A stretch of DNA of 19,301 nucleotides from Anaeromyxobacter_A sp035538735 (GTDB lineage: Bacteria > Myxococcota > Myxococcia > Myxococcales > Anaeromyxobacteraceae). A program made the translations under genes and the position numbers. The stretch spans positions 1 to 19,301 of the forward strand of contig DATLJU010000282.1 of assembly GCA_035538735.1 (NCBI GenBank). Reading direction: 5' to 3'. The notes under the pieces were generated by a model that saw only the letters and a program-made list of their open reading frames with translations, did not search any database and was not told the origin of the DNA. Shown in pieces: positions 9,316 to 16,208 of this stretch. Each line of letters starts with the position of its first letter. Within the stretch, counting starts at the first letter, position 1.

Positions 9316-9551
9316 AGCACGCCCCACTGCCGGACGTACTCGAGCACGATCCGGAACTCGCGATCCTCGAATCCGCGGGCCAGGAGCTGCCGCTTGGCCG
9401 CGCCCGCCTCGACGCGCGTCGAGCCGAACGCCTCGTCGTCCCGCCCCGGCCGGCGCTCGAACCCGAGCTCGGCCAGGGCCGCGGCGAGCTCGCGGGCGCG
9501 GCAGCGCGCCAGGCCGCGCTCGGCGGTGACCAGCGTCAGGTGATCGACCAT
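9312..9551 (-). CDS. 79-residue protein of unknown function, coupled to cysG
   Basis: I do not recognise this family. The ATG at 9551 has GAGGAG 4 nt upstream. The gene starts 8 bp after the YeiH stop and its stop overlaps the cysG start (GTGA), so it is embedded in the operon and probably translationally coupled. The sequence is a compact alpha/beta-looking small protein: MVDHLTLVTAERGLARC, then a helical RARELAAALAELGFERR, a charged DDEAFGSTRVEAG segment and a C-terminal REFRIVLEYVRQWGVL. There is one Cys, no signal peptide and no membrane span. Its place between a transporter and siroheme synthase suggests an accessory role in sulfur assimilation or in metal or siroheme handling, but that is inference from position only. 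Confidence 0.75.
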   Translation of the reverse strand: MVDHLTLVTAERGLARCRARELAAALAELGFERRPGRDDEAFGSTRVEAGAAKRQLLARGFEDREFRIVLEYVRQWGVL

Positions 9552-9559
9552 GACGCTCC

Positions 9560-10900
9560 TCACTTGACCGCCAGCCAGTAGCTCGCGAAGACGCGCGTCG
9601 AGAGCCACCAGCCGAGGGGGACGTTCACGGCGACGCCGAGCGCGAAGGCGGCGAGCGGCTTCCAGCCGAAGCGCGTCAGCTCGCGGAAGCGGGTGGTGAA
9701 CCCGATGGAGAGGAAGGTCCACGTGAACGCCCAGCCGCGGAGCGTCTTGATCGGTCCGAGCGCCTCCTTCGAGAAGCGCGTCCCGATGCGCGCGTCGACG
9801 GAGGCGAGGATCGCCGTCACCAGCGCGGAGGCGGCGAAGAACCCCAGGATGAACTTGGGGAAGCGCCGCCACACCTCGCCCGCGCCGACCCGCTCGGCGC
9901 GGGCGGCGGCCTTCCGCTCCCACACCGTCACTGACAGAAAAGCCACCACCAGCGCCCACACGCCGACGAACATGTCGCGCCCGACCACCTTCATGAGGGT
10001 GAACGTCTTCACGGCCCGCTCGTCCCCCAGCGCCGCGGCGGCGGCGAACCCGGCCGCGTCGGCGAACTCGGAGGTGCCGATCCAGGCGCCGGCCGGTCCG
10101 GCGGCCAGGCCGAGGTGTCGCGCCGCCACCGGGAGCGCGAAGATCATGGCCACCGCCCACACGATGACCATCGAGATGGCGACGGAGACGTGGCTCTTCT
10201 CCGCCCGGCAGGCGCCGCCGATGGCGATGGCGGCCGAGACGCCGCAGATCGACCCGCCCGCGCCGAGCGTGGCGCCGAAGCGGGGATCGAGTCCGAACAG
10301 GCGCGTCGCGGCGAGGTAGATGGCGGCGAAGGTCGTGACGGCCACCAGCGTGGCCTGCGCGATCGCGAGCGGCCCCGCCTGGAGGATGATCGTGAACGGG
10401 AGCGTCGCGCCCATGAGCACGATGCCGACCTTCACGTAGAACTCGGTGCGCAGGGCCGACTGGAACCAGGCTGGGAGCGCCGCCGCGTTCCCTAGCGCCA
10501 TCCCGAGCAGCAGCGCCAGGAGCGGAGTCTCGAGCTGCCAATCCTTGAGCGTCTGGTTCGAGCCGAGGACCGCCACCACCAGCGACACGGCGAAGAGGAG
10601 GGCGAAGCCGGCGGCGTACTTCACGACGTCCCAGCCGAGAACGGCGGACGCCGACGAGAACGCGAGCAGGAAGACGAGCAGCAGCGCGACCGGCGCGGCC
10701 GGCTGGGCGCGCAGCGCCGACGCGACCGCTCCCAGGCTCCCCGACCAGGTGGGGATGGCGAGCGCGGCGGCAGCGACGGCGCGCGACGCTCCGAGGAAGA
10801 AGGCGGCGCTCACGGCCAGCACCAGCCCGAGCGCGATGAAGATGGCCCAGGTGTCCTCGCGGCGGTGCCAGGGGAGCGCGTTCTGCGGGAGGTTCGACAT
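9560..10900 (-). CDS. yeiH: YeiH/UPF0324-family membrane transporter (putative sulfate exporter family)
   Basis: This 446-residue integral inner-membrane protein starts at the ATG at 10900; the ribosome site is weak (GAGCAG). About ten or more hydrophobic helices are visible, for example WAIFIALGLVLAVSAAFFLG, VALLLVFLLAF and YAAGFALLFAVSLVVAVLG. Family landmarks are LLALLLGMALGN, VKVGIVLMGATLPF, the glycine-rich LGAGGSICGVSAAIAIGG, GTSEFADAAGFAAAAALG, and the C-terminal FTWTFLSIGFTTRF. The family is named putative sulfate exporter on indirect evidence. It is longer than E. coli YeiH (about 350 residues) because of extra N-terminal helices and loop sequence. As the first gene of the siroheme/reductase operon, it may move sulfate, sulfite or a sulfonate. 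It is a distant paralogue of the 321-residue protein just upstream. Confidence 0.85.
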   Translation of the reverse strand: MSNLPQNALPWHRREDTWAIFIALGLVLAVSAAFFLGASRAVAAAALAIPTWSGSLGAVASALRAQPAAPVALLLVFLLAFSSASAVLGWDVVKYAAGFALLFAVSLVVAVLGSNQTLKDWQLETPLLALLLGMALGNAAALPAWFQSALRTEFYVKVGIVLMGATLPFTIILQAGPLAIAQATLVAVTTFAAIYLAATRLFGLDPRFGATLGAGGSICGVSAAIAIGGACRAEKSHVSVAISMVIVWAVAMIFALPVAARHLGLAAGPAGAWIGTSEFADAAGFAAAAALGDERAVKTFTLMKVVGRDMFVGVWALVVAFLSVTVWERKAAARAERVGAGEVWRRFPKFILGFFAASALVTAILASVDARIGTRFSKEALGPIKTLRGWAFTWTFLSIGFTTRFRELTRFGWKPLAAFALGVAVNVPLGWWLSTRVFASYWLAVK

Positions 10901-11104
10901 GCGTCTGCTCGCGGCGGGCTTCGGTCGCGCGCGTACGTCTCCCCAGCCCGCGGCGGGGACGGCGCTGATTCGGGAGCGACGGGGACGGAGCCGGCGTCAG
11001 CCGCGCATTCGCGCGCGGTCCGCCGGCCTGCGACAGCGGCCCGCGCGACGAGCCGCGGGTGGGCCGCCGTGGAGAACGCTTCGCGTCGCGGGGGTCAGCA
11101 TGCG
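10901..11104 (-). ncRNA. Structured 5' leader of the transporter/siroheme/reductase operon (candidate cis-regulatory RNA)
   Basis: This stretch has no supported ORF. In the direction of transcription (falling coordinates) it can fold into four successive hairpins: 11086-11076 (ACGC-GAA-GCGT); 11067-11036 (7-bp outer arms GCGGCCC/GGGCCGC); 11027-10990 (7-bp arms GCCGGCG/CGCCGGC enclosing a second 6-bp stem CCGCGC/GCGCGG, with an asymmetric GA/CTGA internal loop); and 10960-10937 (GTC/GAC-closed stem with one mismatch). The ribosome site and start follow within 36 nt. I cannot match it to SAM, SAH or cobalamin riboswitch consensus by eye. High GC makes hairpins common, so the nested third one is the main support. 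Confidence 0.4.
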
Positions 11105-11109
11105 CTACA

Positions 11110-11144
11110 TCCTGTATCGCGGACGCATGTCCTGTCAAGCGGAC
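11110..11144 (-). promoter_or_regulatory. Tandem 15-bp direct repeats forming the operon promoter (-35 TTGACA)
   Basis: On the minus strand GTCCGC-TTG-ACAGGA (11144-11130) and GTCCGC-GAT-ACAGGA (11124-11110) match at 12 of 15 positions, with starts exactly 20 bp apart. The first copy contains a perfect -35 TTGACA (11138-11133). The second contains the best -10 candidate, TACAGG (11116-11111), 16 bp downstream. The weak -10 suggests regulated expression. On the plus strand the second copy is flanked as TGTCC-N8-GGACA, a perfect inverted repeat. A 6-bp inverted repeat, CATGCG (11099-11104) and CGCATG (11124-11129), brackets the -10 region. Confidence 0.55.
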
Positions 11145-11154
11145 AACGGAGGAT

Positions 11155-11172
11155 CATCCGTGATGCCGGATG
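11155..11172. promoter_or_regulatory. Perfect inverted repeat upstream of the operon promoter
   Basis: CATCCG (11155-11160) and CGGATG (11167-11172) flank a 6-bp centre, 17 bp upstream of the -35 box and 51 bp past the stop of the upstream YeiH paralogue. It could be an activator site or part of the end of the upstream transcript. The rest of the interval to 11223 holds only imperfect GC-rich complementarity. Confidence 0.35.
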
Positions 11173-11223
11173 GGACGCTCGTTCAGGGGCGGGGCCCTGC
11201 CCTCGCCGGGCGCGTGCGATCGC

Positions 11224-12189
11224 TCAGAGCGCCGCGAGCCCGAACCGCACGGCCGCCAGCGTCCCGGCGCCCATCGCGATCCAGAGCGCGAGGCCGAGCA
11301 GGAGCGGCCGCGCACCCACCGCGCGCAGGCTGGCTCGCGAGAGTCCGAGCCCGATGAGGAACAGCGTCAGCACGAGCGCGCGCGCTCCCACCGTCGCGAG
11401 GAGCTTCCCGGCCGGCTGCAGTCCGGGGACGTAGGTGGCGAACGCGGCCGCGAGGACGAAGCCGAGGATGAACCAGGGCGGGCGGCTCCTCGCTGCGGGT
11501 GAAGCCACGGCGCGGCGCCGCTCGAGCACGCCGAGCGCGAGCGTGACCGGCACGATCCAGAGGGCGCGCGCGAGCTTGACGGTCGTCGCCACCGAGAGCG
11601 CCACCGGGCCGTACTGCATCCCCGCCCCCACCACGGAGCTCGTGTCGTGGATGGCGAGCGCGGACCACAGCCCGAAGGCCGGCTGCGACAGCCGGGCGGC
11701 GTGACCGAGCGGCGGGAAGACGACCAGCGCCACCGCGTTCAGCACGAACACGGTCGCGAGCGACACGGAGATCTCGCGATCGTCGGCCCCGAGGACGGGC
11801 GCCGCGGCGGCGATGGCGCTCCCGCCGCAGATCGCGGTCCCCACCGTCACGAGCAGGCCGGTCCGGCGCTCGACCGCGAGCGCGCGCGAGATCGCCCACC
11901 CCAGCGCCGCGCAGGTGGCGATGGACACGACCGTGTAGCCGATCCCGTGCGCGCCGACGCGCGCGACGGCGCCGAGATCCATGCCGCCTCCGAGCGCGAT
12001 CACCGACGCCGGGAGGAGCTTCTTCGCGAGCGACCGCGTCCGGTCCGCGAGGGGGTTACCCACCGTGAGCGCGAGGATGATGCCGCCGGCGAGCGCAGCC
12101 GCCGCGGGGACACCCGGGACGCAGGCGACGGCTCCGCCGGCGACGACGAGCGCGGCAGCGAGGGTGGAGCGGGCTGAGCGAGGGCTCAT
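11224..12189 (-). CDS. Second YeiH/UPF0324-family membrane transporter
   Basis: This 321-residue inner-membrane protein starts at the ATG at 12189; no good ribosome site is visible, so the start is less certain. About ten hydrophobic helices are present. Family landmarks are LTVGNPLADRTRSLAKKLLPASVIALGGGMDLGAV, the glycine-rich VGTAICGGSAIAAAAPVLGA, VFPPLGH, FGLWSALAIHDTSSVVGAG and a C-terminal LIGLGLSRASLRAVG. This is the typical compact YeiH length. It shares the family signature regions (GTAICGGSA versus GGSICGVSA; IHDTSSVVGAG versus GTSEFADAAGF) with the 446-residue protein downstream but is clearly divergent, so the pair is probably ancient or separately acquired. The substrate is unproven; sulfate, sulfite or another small anion is the usual suggestion. 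Confidence 0.86.
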   Translation of the reverse strand: MSPRSARSTLAAALVVAGGAVACVPGVPAAAALAGGIILALTVGNPLADRTRSLAKKLLPASVIALGGGMDLGAVARVGAHGIGYTVVSIATCAALGWAISRALAVERRTGLLVTVGTAICGGSAIAAAAPVLGADDREISVSLATVFVLNAVALVVFPPLGHAARLSQPAFGLWSALAIHDTSSVVGAGMQYGPVALSVATTVKLARALWIVPVTLALGVLERRRAVASPAARSRPPWFILGFVLAAAFATYVPGLQPAGKLLATVGARALVLTLFLIGLGLSRASLRAVGARPLLLGLALWIAMGAGTLAAVRFGLAAL

Positions 12190-12290
12190 CGGCGTGGTGT
12201 ACCGGCGTCTGCGGCACGGCCCCGGCGAGGGCCGAGCGCGGGCGCCGTAGGGCGTCGCGTATCACACGTCCGGACCGCGCGCGAGCCCGG

Positions 12291-13142
12291 CTACGGCTCC
12301 GGCGCTGCCAGCTCACCTGGGACGCCGCGCTCCGGCAGGCCGACCCGCCAGGTGATCTCGGGCCTCAGCGACGACCACAGCTCGCGCGTGAGGGCCGCCG
12401 CGTTCCGTCCGTCCACCTCGAACGGCGGCGTGAGCGAGAGCCCTACGAAGTGCGCCCCGTGCCTGCCGAGCCGACGCGTGTGCGGCGGAAACGGCGAGAC
12501 GATCGCGATGTCGCGGACCGGCACCGTGACGAGCGGCCGCTCCAGCGACAGAGCAGCCGCCTGCAGCCCCGGCTCGTCGAGCTGCGAGGTGAGGAACCCG
12601 TCCCGCTCGTCGAGCACGCGCCGCAAGGCGGCCTCGAGGTCGAACCCGGGCGGCAGAGCGCGCAGGCCGCCGTGGACGGGCTTCGGGCCGCAGAGCCCTG
12701 CGAACCGCCCGAGCATGCGGCGCACGTCCTCCGCCATGACGCAGGTGCGGTGATCACCCGCGGCGAGCCACCCCGCGAGCGCGGGCGGCAGGCTCCACAG
12801 GATGCAGTCGCTGTCGATCGCGATCTCGAGGTGGTGAGGGAAGAGCCGCAGCGGGGCGAACCTCCACGCCGCGCCCTCGAACAGGCGCTCGTCGAGGCGG
12901 CGCGCCAGGAACCGCGGGATCTCGGACCGGCTCACCTCGACCCACTCGACCGGACCGGGCAGCTCGCCCGCCCGCGCCCGCGCCTCGTCCGCGCCGAGGG
13001 TGTGGATGCAGACCGCGTACGCTGCGTGCGGGCCGAAGATGCGGTACGCGCCCCAGGCCGAGAGCCGGAGCGCCTCGAACCCCGCCTCGCTCGCGTCGCC
13101 CGCCGTCCAGCGGATCGCGACCCGCCCTCGCATCGGCGCCAC
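12291..13142 (-). CDS. Uncharacterised protein with a possible GT-A glycosyltransferase-like DxD motif
   Basis: This 283-residue product is read from the GTG at 13142, chosen because AGGA lies 8 nt upstream. The ATG at 13133 and a TTG at 13178 are alternatives. There is no signal peptide or membrane span. The layout resembles a nucleotide-sugar transferase fold: an early strand/helix (YAVCIHTLGADEARARAG), a mid-protein LFPHHLEIAIDSDCILWSLP with a DSD that could be the metal-binding DxD, then CVMAEDVRRMLGRF. The last third (RPLVTVPVRDIAIVSPFPPHTRRLGRHGAHFVGLSLTPP) does not match anything I know. The glycosyltransferase idea is an inference from one motif. The gene could be co-transcribed with the YeiH paralogue 101 bp downstream, and is divergent from the aminotransferase gene. 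Confidence 0.7.
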   Translation of the reverse strand: MAPMRGRVAIRWTAGDASEAGFEALRLSAWGAYRIFGPHAAYAVCIHTLGADEARARAGELPGPVEWVEVSRSEIPRFLARRLDERLFEGAAWRFAPLRLFPHHLEIAIDSDCILWSLPPALAGWLAAGDHRTCVMAEDVRRMLGRFAGLCGPKPVHGGLRALPPGFDLEAALRRVLDERDGFLTSQLDEPGLQAAALSLERPLVTVPVRDIAIVSPFPPHTRRLGRHGAHFVGLSLTPPFEVDGRNAAALTRELWSSLRPEITWRVGLPERGVPGELAAPEP

Positions 13143-13285
13143 GCGTGAAATCCTGCGCACTTCGCGGGGCCACACCAAGAGCCTGTGAGGTCATCCCCGG
13201 ACCGAGCCGGGCGAGCGAGACGCGACACCCACGCCGCGCATGATCGAAGCGCGGCGCGGATGCCCGGCGAGGCGCGGCGACCGAG

Positions 13286-13302
13286 CATACCTGGAAGGTA
13301 TG
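13286..13302 (+). promoter_or_regulatory. Perfect inverted repeat upstream of the aminotransferase gene
   Basis: CATACC (13286-13291) and GGTATG (13297-13302) flank TGGAA in the divergent 13143-13434 gap. A strong Shine-Dalgarno-like AGGGAGGAG follows at 13305-13313, 10 nt before an ATG at 13324 that is in frame with the aminotransferase. The rest of the gap has no gene I can support. It could be an operator or a leader with an alternative start. Confidence 0.4.
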
Positions 13303-13434
13303 TGAGGGAGGAGCAACGAAGCGATGCGATGCGGATCGCTCGATCCGGCGACGGGAGGGCATTTCTTCACAGGCTCCAAGCCCGCTCGCCGGCTCCGGCA
13401 GCTCCCGGCCGCGTGCTACGATCGCCGCCCGACC

Positions 13435-14601
13435 ATGCCACGCCACCCGTCCCTCTCCTCCGCCATCGCCGGCCTCTCCGCGGACGTGTACAGCGCGCTC
13501 GCCGAGCGCGCCCGCCGACGCGGCGGCAAGGTCCATCCTCTCCACGTGGGCGACACCTACCTCGATCCGCCGGAGGGGGCGCGGGCGGAGGCGCAGCGAA
13601 CGGCCGACCATCCGCGCCTGCACAACTACGCGCCGGTGCAGGGCGAGCCCGCGCTGCTCTCCGCCATCTACCGGCGGCTCGCGCGGCGCGGGCTCGATGT
13701 GGATCCCGGCTGCGTCCAGGTGATGCCCGGCGCGACGACCGGCCTCGCCGTCGTCCTGGCGGGGCTGCTCGACCCCGGCGACGAGCTGCTCCTGCCGTCG
13801 CCGTTCTGGCCGCTCATCCGCGGGCTGGCGGCGACGCGCGGCTGCACGGCCGTGGAGGTGCCGTTCTTCACGCGGCTCGACGAACAGGGGTTCGACCCCG
13901 AGGCCGTGCTCGAGCAGGCGGTCACCGCGCGGACGGCGGCGATCTACGTCAACACGCCGCACAACCCGACCGGCCGCGTCCTGCCGGACGAGGTGGTCGA
14001 GGCCATCGCGCGTGTGGCGCGCCGCCACGACCTGTGGGTGATCGCCGACGACGCGTACGAGGACCTCGTCTACGGACCGCCTCACCGGCCGCTGTGGCTG
14101 CGCGCCGACCTCGCCGACCGCGTCGTCGCGAGCCACACGCTCTCCAAGAGCTACGCCTTCGCGGGCGGCCGCGTGGGCTGGGTCCACGGCCCGCCCGACG
14201 CGATGCGCGCCATCCGCGGGGTGCAGGTGTTCAACGCGTACTGCGCGCCGCGCCCCATGCAGCTCGGGGCTGCCCGCGCGCTCGACGAGGGCGACGGTTG
14301 GCTCGCGGAGACCCGGCGCCTCTACGCCGCGGCCGGCGCCGAGGCGGCCGCCGCGCTGGGGCTCGCCCCACCGGAGGCGGGCACGTTCCTGTTCTTCGAC
14401 GCCGCGCGGTATTTCCGGCACGGCGAGGGGCTGGCCGGTTTCCTCGAGCGCTGCTGCGACGCGGGCGTCCTGCTCACGCCCGGTCCGGCCGCGGGCCGCG
14501 ACTACGGGAGCTGGGTACGGCTCTGCTTCACCGCCGTCCCGCCCGGCGAGCTCGCCGATGCCCTGGCGCGCCTCGCGGGCGTGCTCGGGCGGGGCGGTTG
14601 A
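13435..14601 (+). CDS. Class I/II pyridoxal-phosphate aminotransferase
   Basis: This 388-residue cytoplasmic enzyme starts at the ATG at 13435. An in-frame ATG at 13324 has a stronger ribosome site, but codons 13324-13434 have clearly lower third-position GC and the 37 extra residues do not look like the family, so I prefer the shorter form. Fold-type I landmarks are YAPVQGEPALLSAIYRRL, the cofactor-phosphate region MPGATTGLAVVLAGL, NTPHNPTGR, DDAYEDLVYG, the Schiff-base lysine K238 in SHTLSKSYAFAGGRVGW, and the carboxylate-binding arginine in WVRLCFTA. It transfers an amino group between an amino acid and a 2-oxo acid; the specific substrate is not readable. The neighbouring glutamate dehydrogenase (convergent) supplies glutamate, a plausible donor. 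A 7-bp hairpin follows 17 nt after the stop. Confidence 0.9.
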   Translation: MPRHPSLSSAIAGLSADVYSALAERARRRGGKVHPLHVGDTYLDPPEGARAEAQRTADHPRLHNYAPVQGEPALLSAIYRRLARRGLDVDPGCVQVMPGATTGLAVVLAGLLDPGDELLLPSPFWPLIRGLAATRGCTAVEVPFFTRLDEQGFDPEAVLEQAVTARTAAIYVNTPHNPTGRVLPDEVVEAIARVARRHDLWVIADDAYEDLVYGPPHRPLWLRADLADRVVASHTLSKSYAFAGGRVGWVHGPPDAMRAIRGVQVFNAYCAPRPMQLGAARALDEGDGWLAETRRLYAAAGAEAAAALGLAPPEAGTFLFFDAARYFRHGEGLAGFLERCCDAGVLLTPGPAAGRDYGSWVRLCFTAVPPGELADALARLAGVLGRGG

Positions 14602-14618
14602 GCCCCGCGCGCCGCGGC

Positions 14619-14637
14619 GGCGGGGCAAGCCCCCGCC
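14619..14637 (+). terminator. GC hairpin after the aminotransferase gene
   Basis: Perfect 7-bp arms GGCGGGG (14619-14625) and CCCCGCC (14631-14637) with a 5-nt loop begin 17 nt after the stop. No T tract follows, so intrinsic termination is uncertain but the position fits. Confidence 0.4.
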
Positions 14638-14691
14638 CTACCACTCTGCGGGACGGGCCTTCTACCCCACCGGACGACCGGCGAGGCAGGG

Positions 14692-14707
14692 ACCACCTTT
14701 CGGTGGT
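14692..14707 (-). terminator. Hairpin downstream of glutamate dehydrogenase
   Basis: ACCACC (14692-14697) and GGTGGT (14702-14707) pair around a 4-nt loop (TTTC on plus, GAAA on the gdhA RNA, a stable GNRA-type tetraloop). The pairing extends outward past one mismatch with GGG/CCC. It begins 47 nt beyond the gdhA stop, in the convergent gap with the aminotransferase gene. Confidence 0.5.
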
Positions 14708-14754
14708 GCCCCGCGCTCGCCGCCGGAGCGGGTCCGGGCTGATGTGACGGTGGG

Positions 14755-16107
14755 CTAGATGAGCCCGTGCGCCACCATCGCCTTGGCCACCTTGATGAAC
14801 CCGGCGATGTTGGCGCCCACCACGTAGTTGCCCTTGGCGCCGAACTCCTCGGCCGTGTCCCAGCAGTTCTGGTGGATGTTCTTCATGATGTTGGCGAGCC
14901 GCTTCTCGGTGTACTCGAAGGTCCAGCTGTCGCGGCAGGCGTTCTGCTGCATCTCGAGCGCGCTGGTGGCCACGCCGCCGGCGTTGGCGGCCTTGCCCGG
15001 GCCGTAGGCGATCTTCGCCTCGAGGAAGACGCGGATGCCCTCCGGCGTGGTGGGCATGTTGGCGCCCTCGCCGACCGCGATGCAGCCGTTCTTGACGAGC
15101 TGCGCCGCGTCCTTGCCGTTGATCTCGTTCTGCGTCGCCGACGGCATGGCCACCTGGCACGGGACGCTCCAGATGTTGCCGCCGTCCACGTACCGCGCGT
15201 GCTTGCGGTAGTCGACGTAGTCGCGGATGCGCCGGCGCTCGACCTCCTTGAGCTGCTTCAGCAGGTCGAGGTCGATCCCCTTCTCGTCGTGCACGAAGCC
15301 GTTCGAGTCGGAGCAGGCGACGACGCGACCGCCCAGCTGGTGGATCTTCTCGATGGTGTAGATCGCGACGTTGCCGGAGCCCGACACGACGCAGGTCTTG
15401 CCCCCGAAGCCTTCGTCACCGCGGGCGCGCAGCATCTCCTGCACGAAGAAGGTGGCGCCGTAGCCGGTGGCCTCGGTGCGCACCAGCGAGCCGCCGTAGT
15501 CGAGGCCCTTCCCGGTGAGCACGCCGGCCTCGTACTTCGAGGTGAGGCGCTTGAACTGCCCGAACATGTAGCCGATCTCGCGGCCGCCCACGCCGATGTC
15601 CCCGGCGGGCACGTCGGTGTACTCGCCGATGTAGCGCCACAGCTCGGTCATGAAGCTCTGGCAGAAGCGCATGATCTCGTTGTCCGACTTGCCCTTCGGG
15701 TCGAAGTCGGAGCCGCCCTTGCCGCCGCCGATGGGCAGCCCGGTCAGCGCGTTCTTGAAGATCTGCTCGAAGCCGAGGAACTTGATGATGCCGAGGTACA
15801 CCGAGGGGTGGAACCGCAGGCCGCCCTTGTACGGACCGAGGGCGCTGTTGTACTGGACGCGGAAGCCGCGGTTGACGTGAACCTCACCCTTATCGTCCTG
15901 CCACGGGACGCGGAAGATGATCTGCCGCTCCGGCTCGCAGATGCGCTCGATGATCTTGCGCTCGCGGAACTCGGGGTACTTCGCGAGCACCGGCCCGAGC
16001 GTCTCGAGCACCTCCCGAACGGCCTGGTGGAACTCGGTCTCGCCGGGGTTCCGCTTCAGCACGTCCTGAAAGATGGACTCCAGCCGCTCGTCGAACTTCG
16101 TCGCCAT
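14755..16107 (-). CDS. gdhA: NADP-type glutamate dehydrogenase
   Basis: This 450-residue hexameric enzyme of ammonia assimilation converts 2-oxoglutarate and ammonia to glutamate. The start is the ATG at 16107 (MATKFDERLES) with GGAGG 7 nt upstream; a longer frame to 16236 would run into the divergent gene. The substrate domain shows VQYNSALGPYKGGLRFHPSV, PIGGGKGGSDFDPKGKSD (K130 in the catalytic-lysine motif) and DVPAGDIGVGGREIGYMFGQF. The Rossmann part has CVVSGSGNVAIYTIEKIHQLG and ACSDSNGFV. The C-terminus has GANMPTTPEGIRVF and NAGGVATSALEMQQN. Length and motifs match the about 450-residue bacterial class typified by E. coli GdhA. NADP preference is inferred from the subfamily rather than from a residue. 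It is divergent from the PEP/pyruvate-binding fusion gene, with 101 bp shared. Confidence 0.97.
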   Translation of the reverse strand: MATKFDERLESIFQDVLKRNPGETEFHQAVREVLETLGPVLAKYPEFRERKIIERICEPERQIIFRVPWQDDKGEVHVNRGFRVQYNSALGPYKGGLRFHPSVYLGIIKFLGFEQIFKNALTGLPIGGGKGGSDFDPKGKSDNEIMRFCQSFMTELWRYIGEYTDVPAGDIGVGGREIGYMFGQFKRLTSKYEAGVLTGKGLDYGGSLVRTEATGYGATFFVQEMLRARGDEGFGGKTCVVSGSGNVAIYTIEKIHQLGGRVVACSDSNGFVHDEKGIDLDLLKQLKEVERRRIRDYVDYRKHARYVDGGNIWSVPCQVAMPSATQNEINGKDAAQLVKNGCIAVGEGANMPTTPEGIRVFLEAKIAYGPGKAANAGGVATSALEMQQNACRDSWTFEYTEKRLANIMKNIHQNCWDTAEEFGAKGNYVVGANIAGFIKVAKAMVAHGLI

Positions 16108-16208
16108 GAACTGCCTCCATTTCGGTGGTTGGGCGCGATCCCACTGCCCGAAGGGTCGCCACTGTGCACTGGGACGACCGTCCGCCACAACTGCAACCAG
16201 CTGATCGG
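16108..16208. promoter_or_regulatory. Divergent control region between gdhA and the PEP/pyruvate-binding fusion gene
   Basis: This 101-bp gap must hold the promoters of both genes. Visible elements are the gdhA ribosome site (GGAGG on minus, next to 16107) and an inverted repeat GGACG (16172-16176)/CGTCC (16179-16183). I cannot place -10 and -35 boxes with confidence. Confidence 0.4.

Noticed and set aside
10901..11104. SAM or cobalamin riboswitch
   Set aside because: I could not find the conserved core sequences of these classes by eye; only generic hairpins are supportable.
9560..12189. One YeiH gene split by a frameshift or insertion
   Set aside because: Each frame encodes the family's full set of signature regions and they are separated by a promoter and leader, so they are two paralogues.
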